From positions 215,171 through 279,170 of the forward strand of contig JAOVVO010000023.1 of the NCBI GenBank assembly GCA_028564675.1: DNA of 64,000 nt. Direction: 5' to 3'. Under the pieces are notes generated by a model that was not told the DNA's origin, ran no database searches, and was given only the letters and a program-made list of their open reading frames with translations. Shown in pieces: positions 1-12,800 of this stretch. This DNA comes from Onchocerca lupi (Eukaryota; Nematoda; Chromadorea; Rhabditida; Onchocercidae). A program made the translations under genes and the position numbers. Numbering within the stretch: the stretch's first letter is position 1; the number at the start of each line of letters is the position of its first letter.

Positions 1-1331
1 AACATTTTCAACTGACATATTTCAATTTCATCATGGCCATTTGACATATTTCAAAATAGATTTTCTTCCAGCGATAAATAAAAACATTTGAAACTTGTCT
101 TCTTCAACCAGTTTATTAATTTAATCATAGTAAAATGGATAATCAAATAATAAGAAAATTGGCAAAAATTTTTGACTAATCAATTATTAATCGATTTTGT
201 GGCGAGATTTCAAAAGACTCCACAATATTATTATTGTTTTTTTTTTCGAAGAAATTTCGCAAAATATTTGCAATTGTCATAAGAATATCTATAATTAAAT
301 TTAAGAAAAGTTGGAAAAAATCGTGAATTATTAAAAAAATCACAAAAACATTCCAACTTGTTCATCTGGAAATGTTTGGAAGAAAATAAAATGCATTCTA
401 ACAACTAGGAAAATGGTAAATTATTGAATAATGTTGTAAAAATTACAATAACTTGAGTAAAACTACTCGTTTATGTATTGAAAGTGCAAACATGCTGCAA
501 TCTATTATTTAATTTATGATATTATTTTAAGTAAGATTCAATCCAAATTAATTATTCAAGTTTAATAATTTCTTCACTGCTTTCTTAGATTTTTACGGTA
601 GATACAATCCGGGATGGTCAAAAAGCAAGAGAATAAAGAAAAAAAGATCAATAGTATTTGAAATATCTTAACATTTTAGTGAAACTTGGTAATTATGATA
701 AAGTAAAACTTTAAAAACTAACGAGAAGTATAGTGAAAACTAAAAATAAAGGCACTTTCGCTTTTTCCAATATAAGATCATCCCAGTTTAATAACACATT
801 CTTCGCTTCATTAGATCTTTCCGATAACCTCAATTCTCCATTATCTAAAAGCATAAAAAATGAAAAAGAAAAAAAAATAGAATAAATGATTTCTTATTTT
901 AATTCTAAGAAATAATCTGACAAATTCGACATATTCAATTTGTTATTAATTATTATCGGAAAGTCACATTTCAAGAAGGAAAAACGAAGGTTAAGTTATT
1001 TTTAGTTTTAATTCAATGCCAATATTTCAAATAATGAAATTCCCAAAATATCATATTGAATGATTTTACTAGCTTGTATTATAACAAATGATAATAAATA
1101 TGATCTAAATGGCACAAGTGATATGATATGATATGATATAAATATGATATAATATTTCAGATTGAAATATAATTCAAGTAATAGATTGCTTTTCGATCAT
1201 TTCTTTATCATTTTTATAGCACTAAAGTTCACTTGAAAATATCCCATTTTGATTATAATTTTATATTTTATATACGGCTAATATTGCATTTCTGTTGCGA
1301 ATATTCTTCATATAGCCATTTCTGGTTAATA
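1..1331. other. Non-coding, presumed intron of the K2P channel gene
   Basis: No coding exon is seen. The stretch is very AT-rich and includes a short GATAT-type pentanucleotide repeat near 1119-1150. The channel gene ends mid-protein at 3271, and no second pore or TM3/TM4 exon is recognisable here, so this is most simply the left part of a long intron whose downstream exons lie outside the window. Confidence 0.5.
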
Positions 1332-2830
1332 CTAAGCCCAGTTTTGTTTGGAGTAATCCTGACTACAATTCTTCTGCTCCAGTTTGATGAATTTGAGAAA
1401 GTTTTTCGCACCAATGAATATATCGGGTTGCTTCCAATAACTCATCATTCCATTTAATTTCTTCCTTTTTATTACAAAAGGCATATTTTTGTCATCGATT
1501 TCCATCATTTGCAGCAAATTCGTGAGGTACTCCATAAATAGCCTCGCAAGTGATGACCTGCTTGTTCCGATTTTCACACTAATTTCTGCCTTCTTTCAAT
1601 AGCATTTTTTCGGTGTCTTATTATCAAATGAAGCAACATTCAATTTCTCATTCTTTGTTTCTTGAAGTCGATTTACCAAGTTCGTTGAAATGAATAATAA
1701 TTGCGATCCTATGTCAAATAATGCCACAGCTTTCATCTGAATTTTCGGAATTTGTGAGTTTAAGATGCTAATTTTTTTATACAGTAATAAAATCCGCTTA
1801 CTTTCAGATAATCTTTGATCCACCACTGTGTTGTTTGTTATTATTGATTTTATCCTTTCCTTTTGAGCTTCCGGTTTGGCGTCTCTGTGATGGTCGAAAT
1901 ATAGCGTTTGAGTTGTGTCGTCTTTTGCAATGATATCATACTTTTCCCGGTCTCTGACAATTTTTCACTAGATGGCCCCTTTATAGATAATTTAGGCATG
2001 CACCGATTTCTGTTTAACGCTCGATTCGTTATTTCGCGGTGGGATAAATTCGACATTCGTTGTCCCAATGGTTTTTGTTACAAAATGAACAAAATCATCT
2101 TGCTGAGTTTCGGTTTGGACTCTCCTTTCGATTTGTTTCGAAATATCCTCGTTTGATCTCTGTTGCTTTACTACGATTAGGGCCGAGGACTTTCCTTTTC
2201 CTTTCTCCCGAAATTGTAGACTTGTTTCTTCTCGAAATTGAGATTACATGCTTGGATTCATGCAACATCTTCTGCAGTTCTTGCTGTTTCCTTCTAGCAG
2301 TTTGTCAATTTCTCGCTTGATCAAGATTCGTCTTTCGGTTTTTTCCTCACATACTTTTGTTAAAATCGATATAACAGAATAAGTTGTTGTTTTCTCTCGA
2401 TAGTCGTTTGCACAGTTGAATGGTCTAAGTTTTCCCGATGGCTTTCTCATTGTCAGAAGGTTTCATTCCAATCTTGGTCATTTCCTTTGATATCTTGAAA
2501 TTCACTGTATAGCGAATTCTCGATTATCGATGTATTGTCAAATTTCTCCATTATTTATTGTCTAATAACGTTATAGTTTTTCGAAGCAATATTGCATCCC
2601 AATGTTGTCCTTGAGGTCATCCCTTTCAAGCAGGACAGTAAGTATCTCAACTTCTTCATATCTGGGAGATCTTCGTTAACTGTTGCTATTTCAAAATTGC
2701 TCCAAATTTCCCTCCATTTTCGAGGATCTCCTCCATTTTTGAGGATCTCCACTGAAGACTGTCAATGATGATTGGGGCAAATTTGCCGTTGTTTATAAGC
2801 CGTCTGATTCATTTCTTTTTGGTCCATTTA
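1332..2830 (-). mobile_element. Decayed BEL/Pao-type LTR retrotransposon fragment (gag and protease part)
   Basis: Read on the minus strand, the order is gag then protease, as in BEL/Pao elements. At 2752-2555 there is a gag-like stretch (DUF1759-like family) with the motif GDPRKWREIWSNFEIA followed by LRYLLSCLKG. Cysteine/histidine zinc-knuckle remnants lie around 2090-1900. At 1826-1596 an aspartic-protease-like segment shows ALFDIGSQLLFIS, with the catalytic D in a D-x-G context. At 1450-1340 there is the short post-protease segment WKQPDIFIGA. The pieces are in different frames with stops between them, and no reverse transcriptase, integrase or LTR is visible, so this is a dead 5'-half fragment. 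It lies in the intron of the K2P gene and on the same strand. The family assignment is by recognised motifs only; the ends are approximate. Confidence 0.8.
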
Positions 2831-3270
2831 ATTTTGACAGACAAACAGACGCAATAAGACGAACAGACAAGATAGAAAAACAAGATACGACATGATAGAC
2901 ATTTTTATTCTGATTTTTTAAATAACATAACTGAAAATGAATTATGCAAAATTTCTATCATTTCTATAAAATATTATCATATTACATAGAGCTTAAACTA
3001 TCCAGATAATACGAAATATAATATTTGAACTCATTTTTGGCCATTTTTCTCTTCTCTCTATCATTCAAAAGTTACGACATATTTGTTTTGCGACAGGAAA
3101 AAAATCAGTAAATTACTAATCACAATCATTACTACCATGAATAAAGATAACTAAATAGCTAATATTTCTTTGTAAGAATTTTTGTAAAAATTTCAGCAAA
3201 TGAAATTAAAATTTAACTTTTTTGAAAATATTGTTAAACAGAAAAATAATCAAATTGAAAAGAAACAAAC

Positions 3271-6200
3271 GAGCATCTGGCCGTCTAAAAATGTTGCGAT
3301 AACGTTTCAACGAATAACGAGATTTTTTCATCTCCTTATAAAACCATATTGTACATTCCGATAAAAATTTCCCGAGATCACCAATTGTTATAACAGCCAA
3401 TGGCACACCAAATAATGAAAATACAACACATGCAATTCGTCCATATGTTGTTAGTGGTACGATATTACCGTAACCTAAAAATTATGCTTAAAATATTTCA
3501 AATACCAAAATTTTCTATTAAAAATATAGTATATCATGATATATATTGTAAAAACATAGTATATTGTAAAAGAGATTATTAATAACAAAAAGAAATGCGA
3601 TATTGGTTGAGAAGTACGATATCGATTAAAAAGTTGATACAAAAAAAAATATATTGGTTAAAACGTATGATATCGGTTAAAAAGCTGGTAATAAAAAGAT
3701 ACAGATATTGATTATAAGTACGATTTCGTTGAGAAGTTGCTACATGAAAAATATAAGTGAGAAATATGATATCGGTAGTTATTAGATATGCGTAGAATAT
3801 TAAATCAAAAAAGATGACGATAATGTATAATGTTAACGAAAAATCAGTGATAATATGATAAATCATAATTTATTTAGTTATTCCGAAATATAATTTCGGA
3901 GATAAGAAGATGATTAATTTGTTAATATCATAATTAGTGAAAAGTTAATAACTACTAAATTATTACATCCTTTTTTTTTCATGAAAATTCTTTAGAAATT
4001 GTGAAAATTTGAAACTAATAATTTAAAAAGTAATTGCTTAGAGATGTATTATGATAGGATGAATTATTCTTATTTACCTATGGTGGTCATAGTTGTAGCT
4101 GCAAAAAATAGCGCGCTGTTTGCTGTCCATAATTTTTTATTTTTAATTGATTTTGATCGATATTTCGACCTTCTTCTAAAAAAAGAATTTACAAACATAG
4201 CAAATAATGCTGTGAAGATGATGTAATATTTGCAAAAGTTTGAATCAGTTTATTAATTAGAGAGTTATTTGCTCAGCAATCTACTTGTTCGTTGTCTGTT
4301 AAATTTTTGCTTTAAATACTATAATGTTATCAATAAAATCAATCAATATTGCTATTCTTTTAACATTACAATTAAATGCGTTCGCTATTCATGTATAATC
4401 AATATGGATTTTATTATATCAATAGTTTATCTAGATAACTTATTTACCTAAATAATTTTTAAGCTTCCAAATTTTTAGCTTTTTGCTAAAATGAAAAATC
4501 TAGGAACCAAAATGTACTTATACCTTTTCCTTTTGGTATTGGTGTTGCGTTTATCGATATTTGTTTTGAAAATGCGAATATCTGTATATCTGCAACTTTT
4601 TTTTTTTTTTTTTAACTCTGTGATTTTTATAATATTTCACTTTAATAATTCTTTTATGATATTTGTCTAGAATTTCATGATCATTCAATTTCATCTAGAA
4701 TTATTTCTGAAAAATTAAATCCAGATTTTCAGAGCATAAATAACAAATTTTTCTAATAATAGACTTTTCATATTTATAAATAAACTTTTCAAAATTAGTA
4801 TCACTAAAACTTGCCTAACATAATGTTCTTTGAATGCCTTATATAAAAATTCATTGAAAGTTTGGAGTCTCACGTCGGTTACTCGAACCCAATCATCCAT
4901 TTCAATTTCTTTTAGTTCCTTTCGTTTTGTCCATAATGTTTGAATTAACTCATTGCGTAATTTATTAATCTTTCGTACACCAATTTCTTTTAACTATAAA
5001 AAAAAAAAAAAATTTTTTTTTAGAAATAAGATTTTAATCAAATATTGAAAGCAATTAAATGATAATGAAATATTTTTTAAAAAATGTCTATGTAAAGTTC
5101 AAAACTTTATTCATCAAATTTTTTTAATTTTGAATTTGAAAAAAAAAAAAAAACAATCAAAATTTCAATGTATTTCTTTTAATTCAATTTTCAAAATGGA
5201 AATATTTTCTAATCCCGAAAACTAAAATTAAACCTTATCTTCATGAGGTGATTCCAGGCTATAAAAAACCCATGCACCAACAATCGCATATAAACATACC
5301 ATTGCAACCAGAACAATATGTGGTAAAGCAAGTTTTATATACTGAAAATATCAGAATTTACATACATGTATTTTTTGATATATCCTACAAAAGATATTCC
5401 ATACATAAGAATGGATTATTGATTAGCTAATCAATTTTTAAATGCAAAATGTCTTTTCTATTTTTTCTGAAATTTTCTCAGTAAATTTATCAAATATTAT
5501 CAATGGAAATATGGCAAAAAAAAAAAGAAAAAATAATTAACCAGTATGCTATTTTAAGCATTTTATATATATATTTTTTTTGAATTGAAAAAGTCTCATA
5601 TTATCATAATTTTATTGTTATCTTGGATTATAGTTGTAATTTTAGTCCATAATTCTTTGCTTCGAAATCATTCAATTATTTATTTTGAAATAATCTATTG
5701 GAAAACTTATGGTCGAATTTATATGAACTATTTCGACTTTTAAAAAGAAAAAATAAAAATTGGATATATTCATTGTCAAACTTTTCAAGAATTTTTATAA
5801 TCTTAATTCACTGCAAAAAAAAAAGATTCAATCATTGCTCAATGAGCTATGAAAAAACAAGAAATGTTCGATTTGGCTTATATCTAGGCTAGGCTAATAA
5901 AAGAATTAAAACATATAGTCTGTATTTTGATCATCTTATTAGTATATCAAATTAATATTACAAACAATTTATTTAATAATTAAATAGCGAAAATGAGAAG
6001 AAAAACAATGATTTTCAGCAGTGATGTTTTTCAAATGTATATTTGTTTTGAGTAATGTGAAAACTAAGAAAAATATAACAATGAAATAAAATATTCTTGA
6101 ACTGAAATTATAGTTCGATATTGTGATTTAAAAAATATGGCATGATATGATAGCTTAATTAATTACTTATATGATAGCTTAATTAATTAATTATATGACT

Positions 6201-6377
6201 TTATTATAATTTGGATATTCCGAAGAAATTAATTTCACATGATTATTTTTAAATGATAATATTTTTTTTTTTTAATTAGTGATATTTCTTGAATGATGAT
6301 ACTTTTTTGCGTGACGATAAATTGGTATTTTTTGCACCATCCGCGAATCCCGCCTCATTCATCAGCTTTTCGTCCAT
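3271..6377 (-). CDS. Two-pore-domain (K2P/TWK) potassium channel, N-terminal half; gene continues off the left edge
   Basis: Plasma-membrane leak potassium channel of the nematode TWK family. Five exons keep phase: 6377-6303 (ATG, 25 codons), 5341-5234 (TM1, LALPHIVLVAMVCLYAIVGA), 4993-4815 (extracellular cap helices), 4175-4078 (pore helix 1, SALFFAATTMTTIG) and 3474-3271 (GYGNIVPLTTYGR, then TM2 FSLFGVPLAVITIGDLGKF). The selectivity filter TIGYGN is intact and is split across an intron. The total is 221 codons plus one base, ending at a GTTTGT donor. TM3, pore 2 and TM4 are missing and no candidate is seen down to position 1, so they should lie outside the window. The start is supported by a T-rich splice acceptor 10 bases before the ATG. 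The intron after 4815 appears to be GC-AG. Which TWK paralogue this is cannot be told from half the protein. Confidence 0.9.
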
Positions 6378-6387
6378 AATTAAAATA

Positions 6388-6403
6388 CTAAAAAAAAAAA
6401 AGA
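6388..6403 (-). promoter_or_regulatory. Probable trans-splice (spliced-leader) acceptor of the K2P gene
   Basis: On the minus strand a run of T ends in TAG, ten bases before the ATG at 6377. A 3' splice site this close to the first ATG with no obvious upstream exon is typical of spliced-leader addition in nematodes. An ordinary intron after a 5' UTR exon would look the same. Confidence 0.45.
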
Positions 6404-9091
6404 AAGAGCACATGAAAATTTATTCGACAATTTCCAAGCATAAATTTCTCACGAAAATTGAAGTTGAATTCAAATTTTTTATCAAATTACGAAGACTAAA
6501 TATGTAGATAGGTAAGTAAAAATGAACAAATATAATATTTGATTTTAGATAAATATGAGAATAAATTGGAGAAAAAGGAGTGGGAAAGTAGAAGGAAGAA
6601 TGAAATTTTCGCAGAATTTCTATTTCCAGTTGTTCAAAATTTTCAATTTTTAAGTTTGACATGTAATGAAAATCACAAATTTCAAGCGAAAATCAAATGA
6701 ACAAATCAAAAAAGTTCTTTTCTAAGACATCAAAAAAAATTTTTTTTGTTTTTCGTCTAGAAAAAACAATTTCTATTTCAAAAAAAGAAAAAAAAAAAAA
6801 AAAAATAGAAAATGGTTTTTTATCGTCAAATTGAAAATGCAAAATGAAAAAGTAACATGAAAGAAAATTTTGTCTGAAAAACAACTGTTTGATTCAATGA
6901 TATAAGCTAAATAATTTTATTAGATGGATGAAAATTTTTTATTCTATTCATAAAATGCAAATAAAATGTAATAATGAATTTTTTTATTGGATAATATTTC
7001 GAAAATATTCTTCAAAGAAATATTTGCCATATTTTTCGTTAAAGAATTAAAAAAAAAAAAAAGAAAAAATACTTTGTTTCAATGCATTTTAATATTTTTT
7101 TCATGTCGATATTTTTCAAATTTATTTTCTATTCCATTAATGTCTTTTGTTTATTTATTCATTTTTCTTTTTGTTTAATACTACATGTTGTCTCTCTGAA
7201 CTTATACGTTTTATTTCAATGTTTAAAAAGTGATCAGACGAAAGTGGCAATAAATCAGAGCATAATTTGCTATCAAATAAATTATAAATTATGTTTATTT
7301 CATTAATAGTTGACAAATTTCTATTTTAACAACTACCATAAAGTAATCTGAAATAATGAGATTTGTTTTGAAATTAGTGAATGGATATTAGAAATTATGA
7401 ATATTTCGATCTTTTGATTTTCATTTATCAAATAGTTGTTAAAAAGTAGGAATTTAACAATTAAGCTAAGATGAAAGTTAGAAAGTTAAATTATGAAAAA
7501 ATAAAATTACTAAATGAATTCCAAATTCGTGAATAAGTATAATTATTCAGTTCAGGCTTGGGTAATGTTTATTCCTTTTAAAATTTTCTTCAATTTACGT
7601 CTTCATAGAGAATTTATTTATTTTCTTTAAATGGCATTAATCATAATGAAGTTAGCAAATTTCTTATAAAAGAGTAATTCTTCATTTCAGAAATATTAAA
7701 CTTTTTACCAACTTATATCATTGTCAAGATCTCCGAACTTTGCGATCGAATTTGATGAGAATTTCCTTAACAAGAAATTTGGATATGAAAAAATACTGAG
7801 TTAAAAATATATCAGAAAATAGAAACAGTAAGTAATCACTTTTGCCAATGACAAAGATTATTCATGATAAATTAATGATTATCGTTCATGAAGGAAAATA
7901 AATGAATTAATTGAATTGGACTGAATAAAAAACTTCATCATACATTATTGTCTATCTTTAATATTGCAAGCAATTATTAAGTGTAACAGCCAGAAAAGTT
8001 TGATATCATAATCTTTGATTGATGAGAAGTTTATTAAATTTTACTTGTCAATGAATTTATTAAGAAAAAAATTTTTGGTTAAATGACTTTATCGATTAGA
8101 TTATTTTCATGAATATTGCTGACAATTTCTTGAATAGAAAGCCTAAAACTCACTCGTATTTACTGATTAGGCTAGATTCAAAGATTTTCGAATTAACTAA
8201 GGCGTGAAAAGAAAAGAAAAGCATGTATCAGCCAAATTATCAAATATTCGTTTCCTTTGGTGGTAAATTGATCAGAAGAAAGAAAGAAAAAGAAAAGTAT
8301 CCTTATGGACTATAAATGTCACTATTTTAGTTTGTAGAAGAAGTTAAAAGAAAAAAAGAAAAAAAACCTGAAATGGAACGAAGAAATTATTTCTACAATT
8401 ACTATTCACTTCTCAAAATTGTAAATAATAATACACGATGGATTTCTATTTTATAGCATCGATTAAGCTCGATCAATGAAAAGTTTATTTCAAAAATTTG
8501 CATAGTGAAATTATTTAATGGCCTAATTAATTTAATTCTGATTATTTGAAACTGTAAAATAATTATATCCATGTATGAAGCAGCAAAAAGTTTCAGTAAT
8601 AAATGAACACGTCTAACGTCTAACAACAACTCTTTATATAGATTTATGCCTATTGTATTTACTTTTTTTTTTTTTTTTGTCAAAATTATTTAGATATCAA
8701 ATAGATAGAAAATTTTATTTTTCAACTTAGATAAAAATTTAAGCAATAATAGCAATCTAATTATTTTGCAAAAATTGACAAATATATTGCTGAATAAAAG
8801 AAATAAAACAGAAAGCGATACTAATTGCCAAACATTTACATAGTTATAAAAACTTAGCATTAATTAGCTTGACAATTACTGAGAATTTTCGAATTTCCAC
8901 AACAACAATTTAATACTATAAATTATAGATCTTTATATTTAGCTGATTACTTTTACTAGAGTTAAGCGTTTCCAGTCATTTGCTCGATGATATTTTGATA
9001 TGCACAAAGCAAATATTGCCAAAATTCGAGAAAGATATTATTTTATAGATTCTTTGAAAGAAAGAAAATTTGATAATTTATGGCATTATAT

Positions 9092-9160
9092 TACGTCGAA
9101 TTAAATATAAGAATTAGTAATACGTCGAATATAAGAATTAGTAATACGTCGAATTAGTAA
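9092..9160. repeat. Short imperfect tandem repeat (ACGTCGAAT-containing)
   Basis: A unit containing TACGTCGAAT followed by ATAAGAATTAGTAA occurs about two and a half times with small length differences. It is local tandem duplication in AT-rich DNA; no function is apparent. Confidence 0.7.
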
Positions 9161-9752
9161 TAACTTCGAATTTGACGTGGCTTATAATTACATGTTTCGG
9201 AATATTTTGTTACAGTACATAAACTTGATGATTAATATTTTACACTTATGCAATAGTTGCTGCAGATAACGTACGTGAAATAAGTGAACGTTGAACTTGT
9301 TACAGATTTATATATGTAAAATGAATGAATTGCCATAGGAGCAGAATTCCAGAAGATGAAAGAAGGAAATTCAAAATTCGGATATAATGCATGATTATTT
9401 TACCACCGAATAGTTAATAAATAATATCTATGCTTACTTAAACGTGGATCATTTTGAAACAAAGTATTATGAGATTTAATCGATTTTTATTTAACAATTT
9501 ACTCAAAATAGAACCTACAGGGAACTATATCTATCTTTGCCAAAATTATCATATTCTCAAGGTGATAACATCAAAACGTAAGGGTAGGCTTTGGTAGAAC
9601 GAATGAATACTTAATTTGACGTGAGGAAAGAATGATAGAAAATAAAAGTTTCTTGATATGCCACCTTTCAATTTCATCGAAAACCATATTTCCTGCCAAA
9701 ATTTGTTACATTCGTATAATAGATCGTTTGTTTCGCGAAAAAAAAAAATTAG

Positions 9753-9830
9753 ACGTCATATATATTCAAAGTGACGTTTACGTGAACAACAACGTCATAT
9801 ATATTCAAAGTGACATTTACGTGAACAAAA
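9753..9830. repeat. 39-bp tandem repeat, two copies
   Basis: Two adjacent 39-base units (9753-9791 and 9792-9830) begin ACGTCATATATATTCAAAGT and are nearly identical. The period is a multiple of three, so the plus-strand frame repeats a 13-residue pattern, but the surrounding open frame has no other sign of being coding. Confidence 0.85.
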
Positions 9831-12800
9831 ACGACCACTTAGCGTATGTAGAGGAAAAAATGACGTGCATAATGAAGGTGAAGAATCAAAAAAAAACGGA
9901 AAACTCAAGAATGTTGAAAATATTTGCGTAATGGTTTATGTTCGGAAATTGATCTATCATTAATCATTTAATCTTTTTTATTACATATAATTTGTCTCCT
10001 TCGTACTTTTTCTTTTCCTTTCTTAATAGATTTAAAATTTAATTTAGAAAAAATCTCATCTTATAGAATTTTCCTGTTCGTTCGCAAATTTCAATTTTGT
10101 CATCTTTAAATATTTGCTATCGATTCATATTATTCAACGAAATTTCTGGCAGGATTCTTTCATTTTTTGCTTTTTTTTTTTATACTTTTTTTGAAATTTT
10201 CCGTTATTATTATCTATTTATATCGCTAAAATTTTCTATTGTATTTCTACTCATCCTCATATTTTGACATTCTTTGGCCCATATATAACTTGCTGCAGTA
10301 TCCTTATTATCAGAAATAATTAATTTGAAAGTAATTACTGCTAGACAAACAAAGCCATTAGTACGTTACTGAGAGATTAATCAATAAAGCAGGATAGAAA
10401 TAAATCGATTTATTGGATTATCGAAAAGATAAAACGATAAAATAAATGAAAACGAATGATGTAAAGATTGAAATAATCATGGCAAATTTATAATTGTATT
10501 GTATTTATTTAAGTATCAATCTGTAATAATACTAGATTATTTGAATATAATTGCTGTAAACAATCGCTCAATTTCTCTTTCTTCCCGAAAATGATAACAA
10601 TTATTCGGTCCAAAAAAAAAAAAAAAAAAAAAATTATTTCCGTTTTTTCCTTATTATTCAATTCATCATCATCATCATCATCCTTTGTTGTAATCTTTGG
10701 GATCAACATTATGTTCTATTGAAGAATTAAGTAAAATCTACGTTTAAACTAAAATTCTAAACTTCAGAAATGTTTCGAAAAAATTTTAAAAGTGCAACGA
10801 AATAAGTAGCATTGAAACCCAATCATTATTTTTTGATGCAATATAAGCATAAATAATAATAAATTTGGTCAGAATTCGTCGGTTGAGCTTTCAGCTATGC
10901 ATTTCAATCCTTTCAATAAATCAAAAATAGAAGAGAATGATTCAGATTCCTGGAAATGAAACAAAATCGTATAGTTTTGACCAGATTTAAATTAAAAAAA
11001 AAAAAATACATATACGGATAATATTATGCTTCAATCAACTAATCAGTTAATGAATTAATTAATCAATCGAAGAACAAATGAAAGAAATCAATTTAAAAAA
11101 AAAAAAATGTTGGTTCATTATGTAATTCAATTTTACTGCTTCGCAGTTTGAGAAGCAATAAACTTTTAAACGGATATCTTTAATATTTTGATTCAAAATC
11201 AGAAAATGTTAATAACTATCGAAAAAATGGATAAATTAAATTAATATGCAAAAAAATTGGGGACCAATTTTTCCGCGAAAAACTATTGCATAACTAGATG
11301 TGTTTCATGATAAATTAATAGTTTAAAAATTGGAAAGAAAAATTTGAAATTGATAAAAAGACAATGATAAACTAAAAACATAAAAAATTTTGCATAAATA
11401 AATTGAAAGAGTGGAACATTTTTGAATTAGGAATATTCAAAAGGAAAAAATTAGTCTCTATCAGAAACAATGTCTAATTAACACTTTTCAATAATTTTCT
11501 TTTCTTCTAGAAAAAAAAAAAGCAGAGATCGTTGAAAAGTAAAAAATCACAGTAATAATTAATAAATCAAAAAAAATAAATAAATAGATTTTAATCAAAA
11601 AGGCTCGAAAAACTCGCTGAAAAAATCGATAATCGAATCATTTTACAGAATTATAAATGAATATTTTTTGTTCAGCCAAAAAAAAAAAAAAAAAAACAAA
11701 AAAACAAAAAAAAAACAAAATATTGGAAGCAAATTGCTCAAATAATCATTGCATTTCATTTTATGACATATTTCGATGTAAAAGGCATATTTAATTTTAG
11801 AAATGAAATAGAAATGGCAAAAAATAAAATTTTGTTCTTTGAATTAATGTTATAAGAAGACATGCTAAAAAAAAAAAAAAAATGATATAATTGATGATGG
11901 ATAAATAGGAATCGAAATTTAATATTTTCATCAAATTATTTCATTTTCACCTATTTCTCTTCGTAATCCTTAGTTGTCCAAATGATTTCAGCTTATTATT
12001 TTTAATTATCATCGAAAATTTTTCCTTTGTTGATTTTATTGATGAAATAATTTGAAATAGCAAAAAGATATTTATATTTTATAAAGTTAAAATTGTCATA
12101 CCTAAGAAGTTCTTTCTTGAAAATTTGAATGTTCAAAAGTTTATTAGCAACATTGTATTTCTTGTCTAATATATGCAAAATTACATTACACCTTTATTCC
12201 GGAATGTAGCGCTAAAACTGGAAAAAAGAAAAAGAAAATTGAAAAATTCAAATTTCAATTTGATAATTTTAATATCCCAAAGGATTAAATGTCAACCAAA
12301 TTCTTTTTCACTTTATTTCATCAAAGATTTTTGATACAATTTTAAAAAAACCAAGCTGTCAAAAGTTTGATTTGAAATAAGCAAGAAGATTTCCTTGAGA
12401 AGAATTGCAAGTCATTGTGACAATTAAATCAGTGGAAAAAAAAAAAAAAAAGGAGGAAAAATAGGATATATTTGCATTTTCCAAAATGGTTCATCATCAT
12501 TTTGCATAGAAGAATTTTTAAATATCAGACATAAAAAAAAAAAAAAAAAAAATTTTCTTTTCAACTAATTTTTACAAATTAATTTGAAAATAATTGAAAA
12601 AAAAATGGTTTTTTTTCTTAATTCTAAGAAAAAAAAAAAAATTTCCAATATCGAGGAATTGTTCAATAATTTTTGCAAATATCGTCAAATAATAGCGTTA
12701 AACATTAAATTAACTACAGAGCAAAGTATTACTAAATCCTTGGAAATAATCGTGATTTCGAAATTTCACTCTAAGAATAAATGAGCAGGAAGAAATGATT

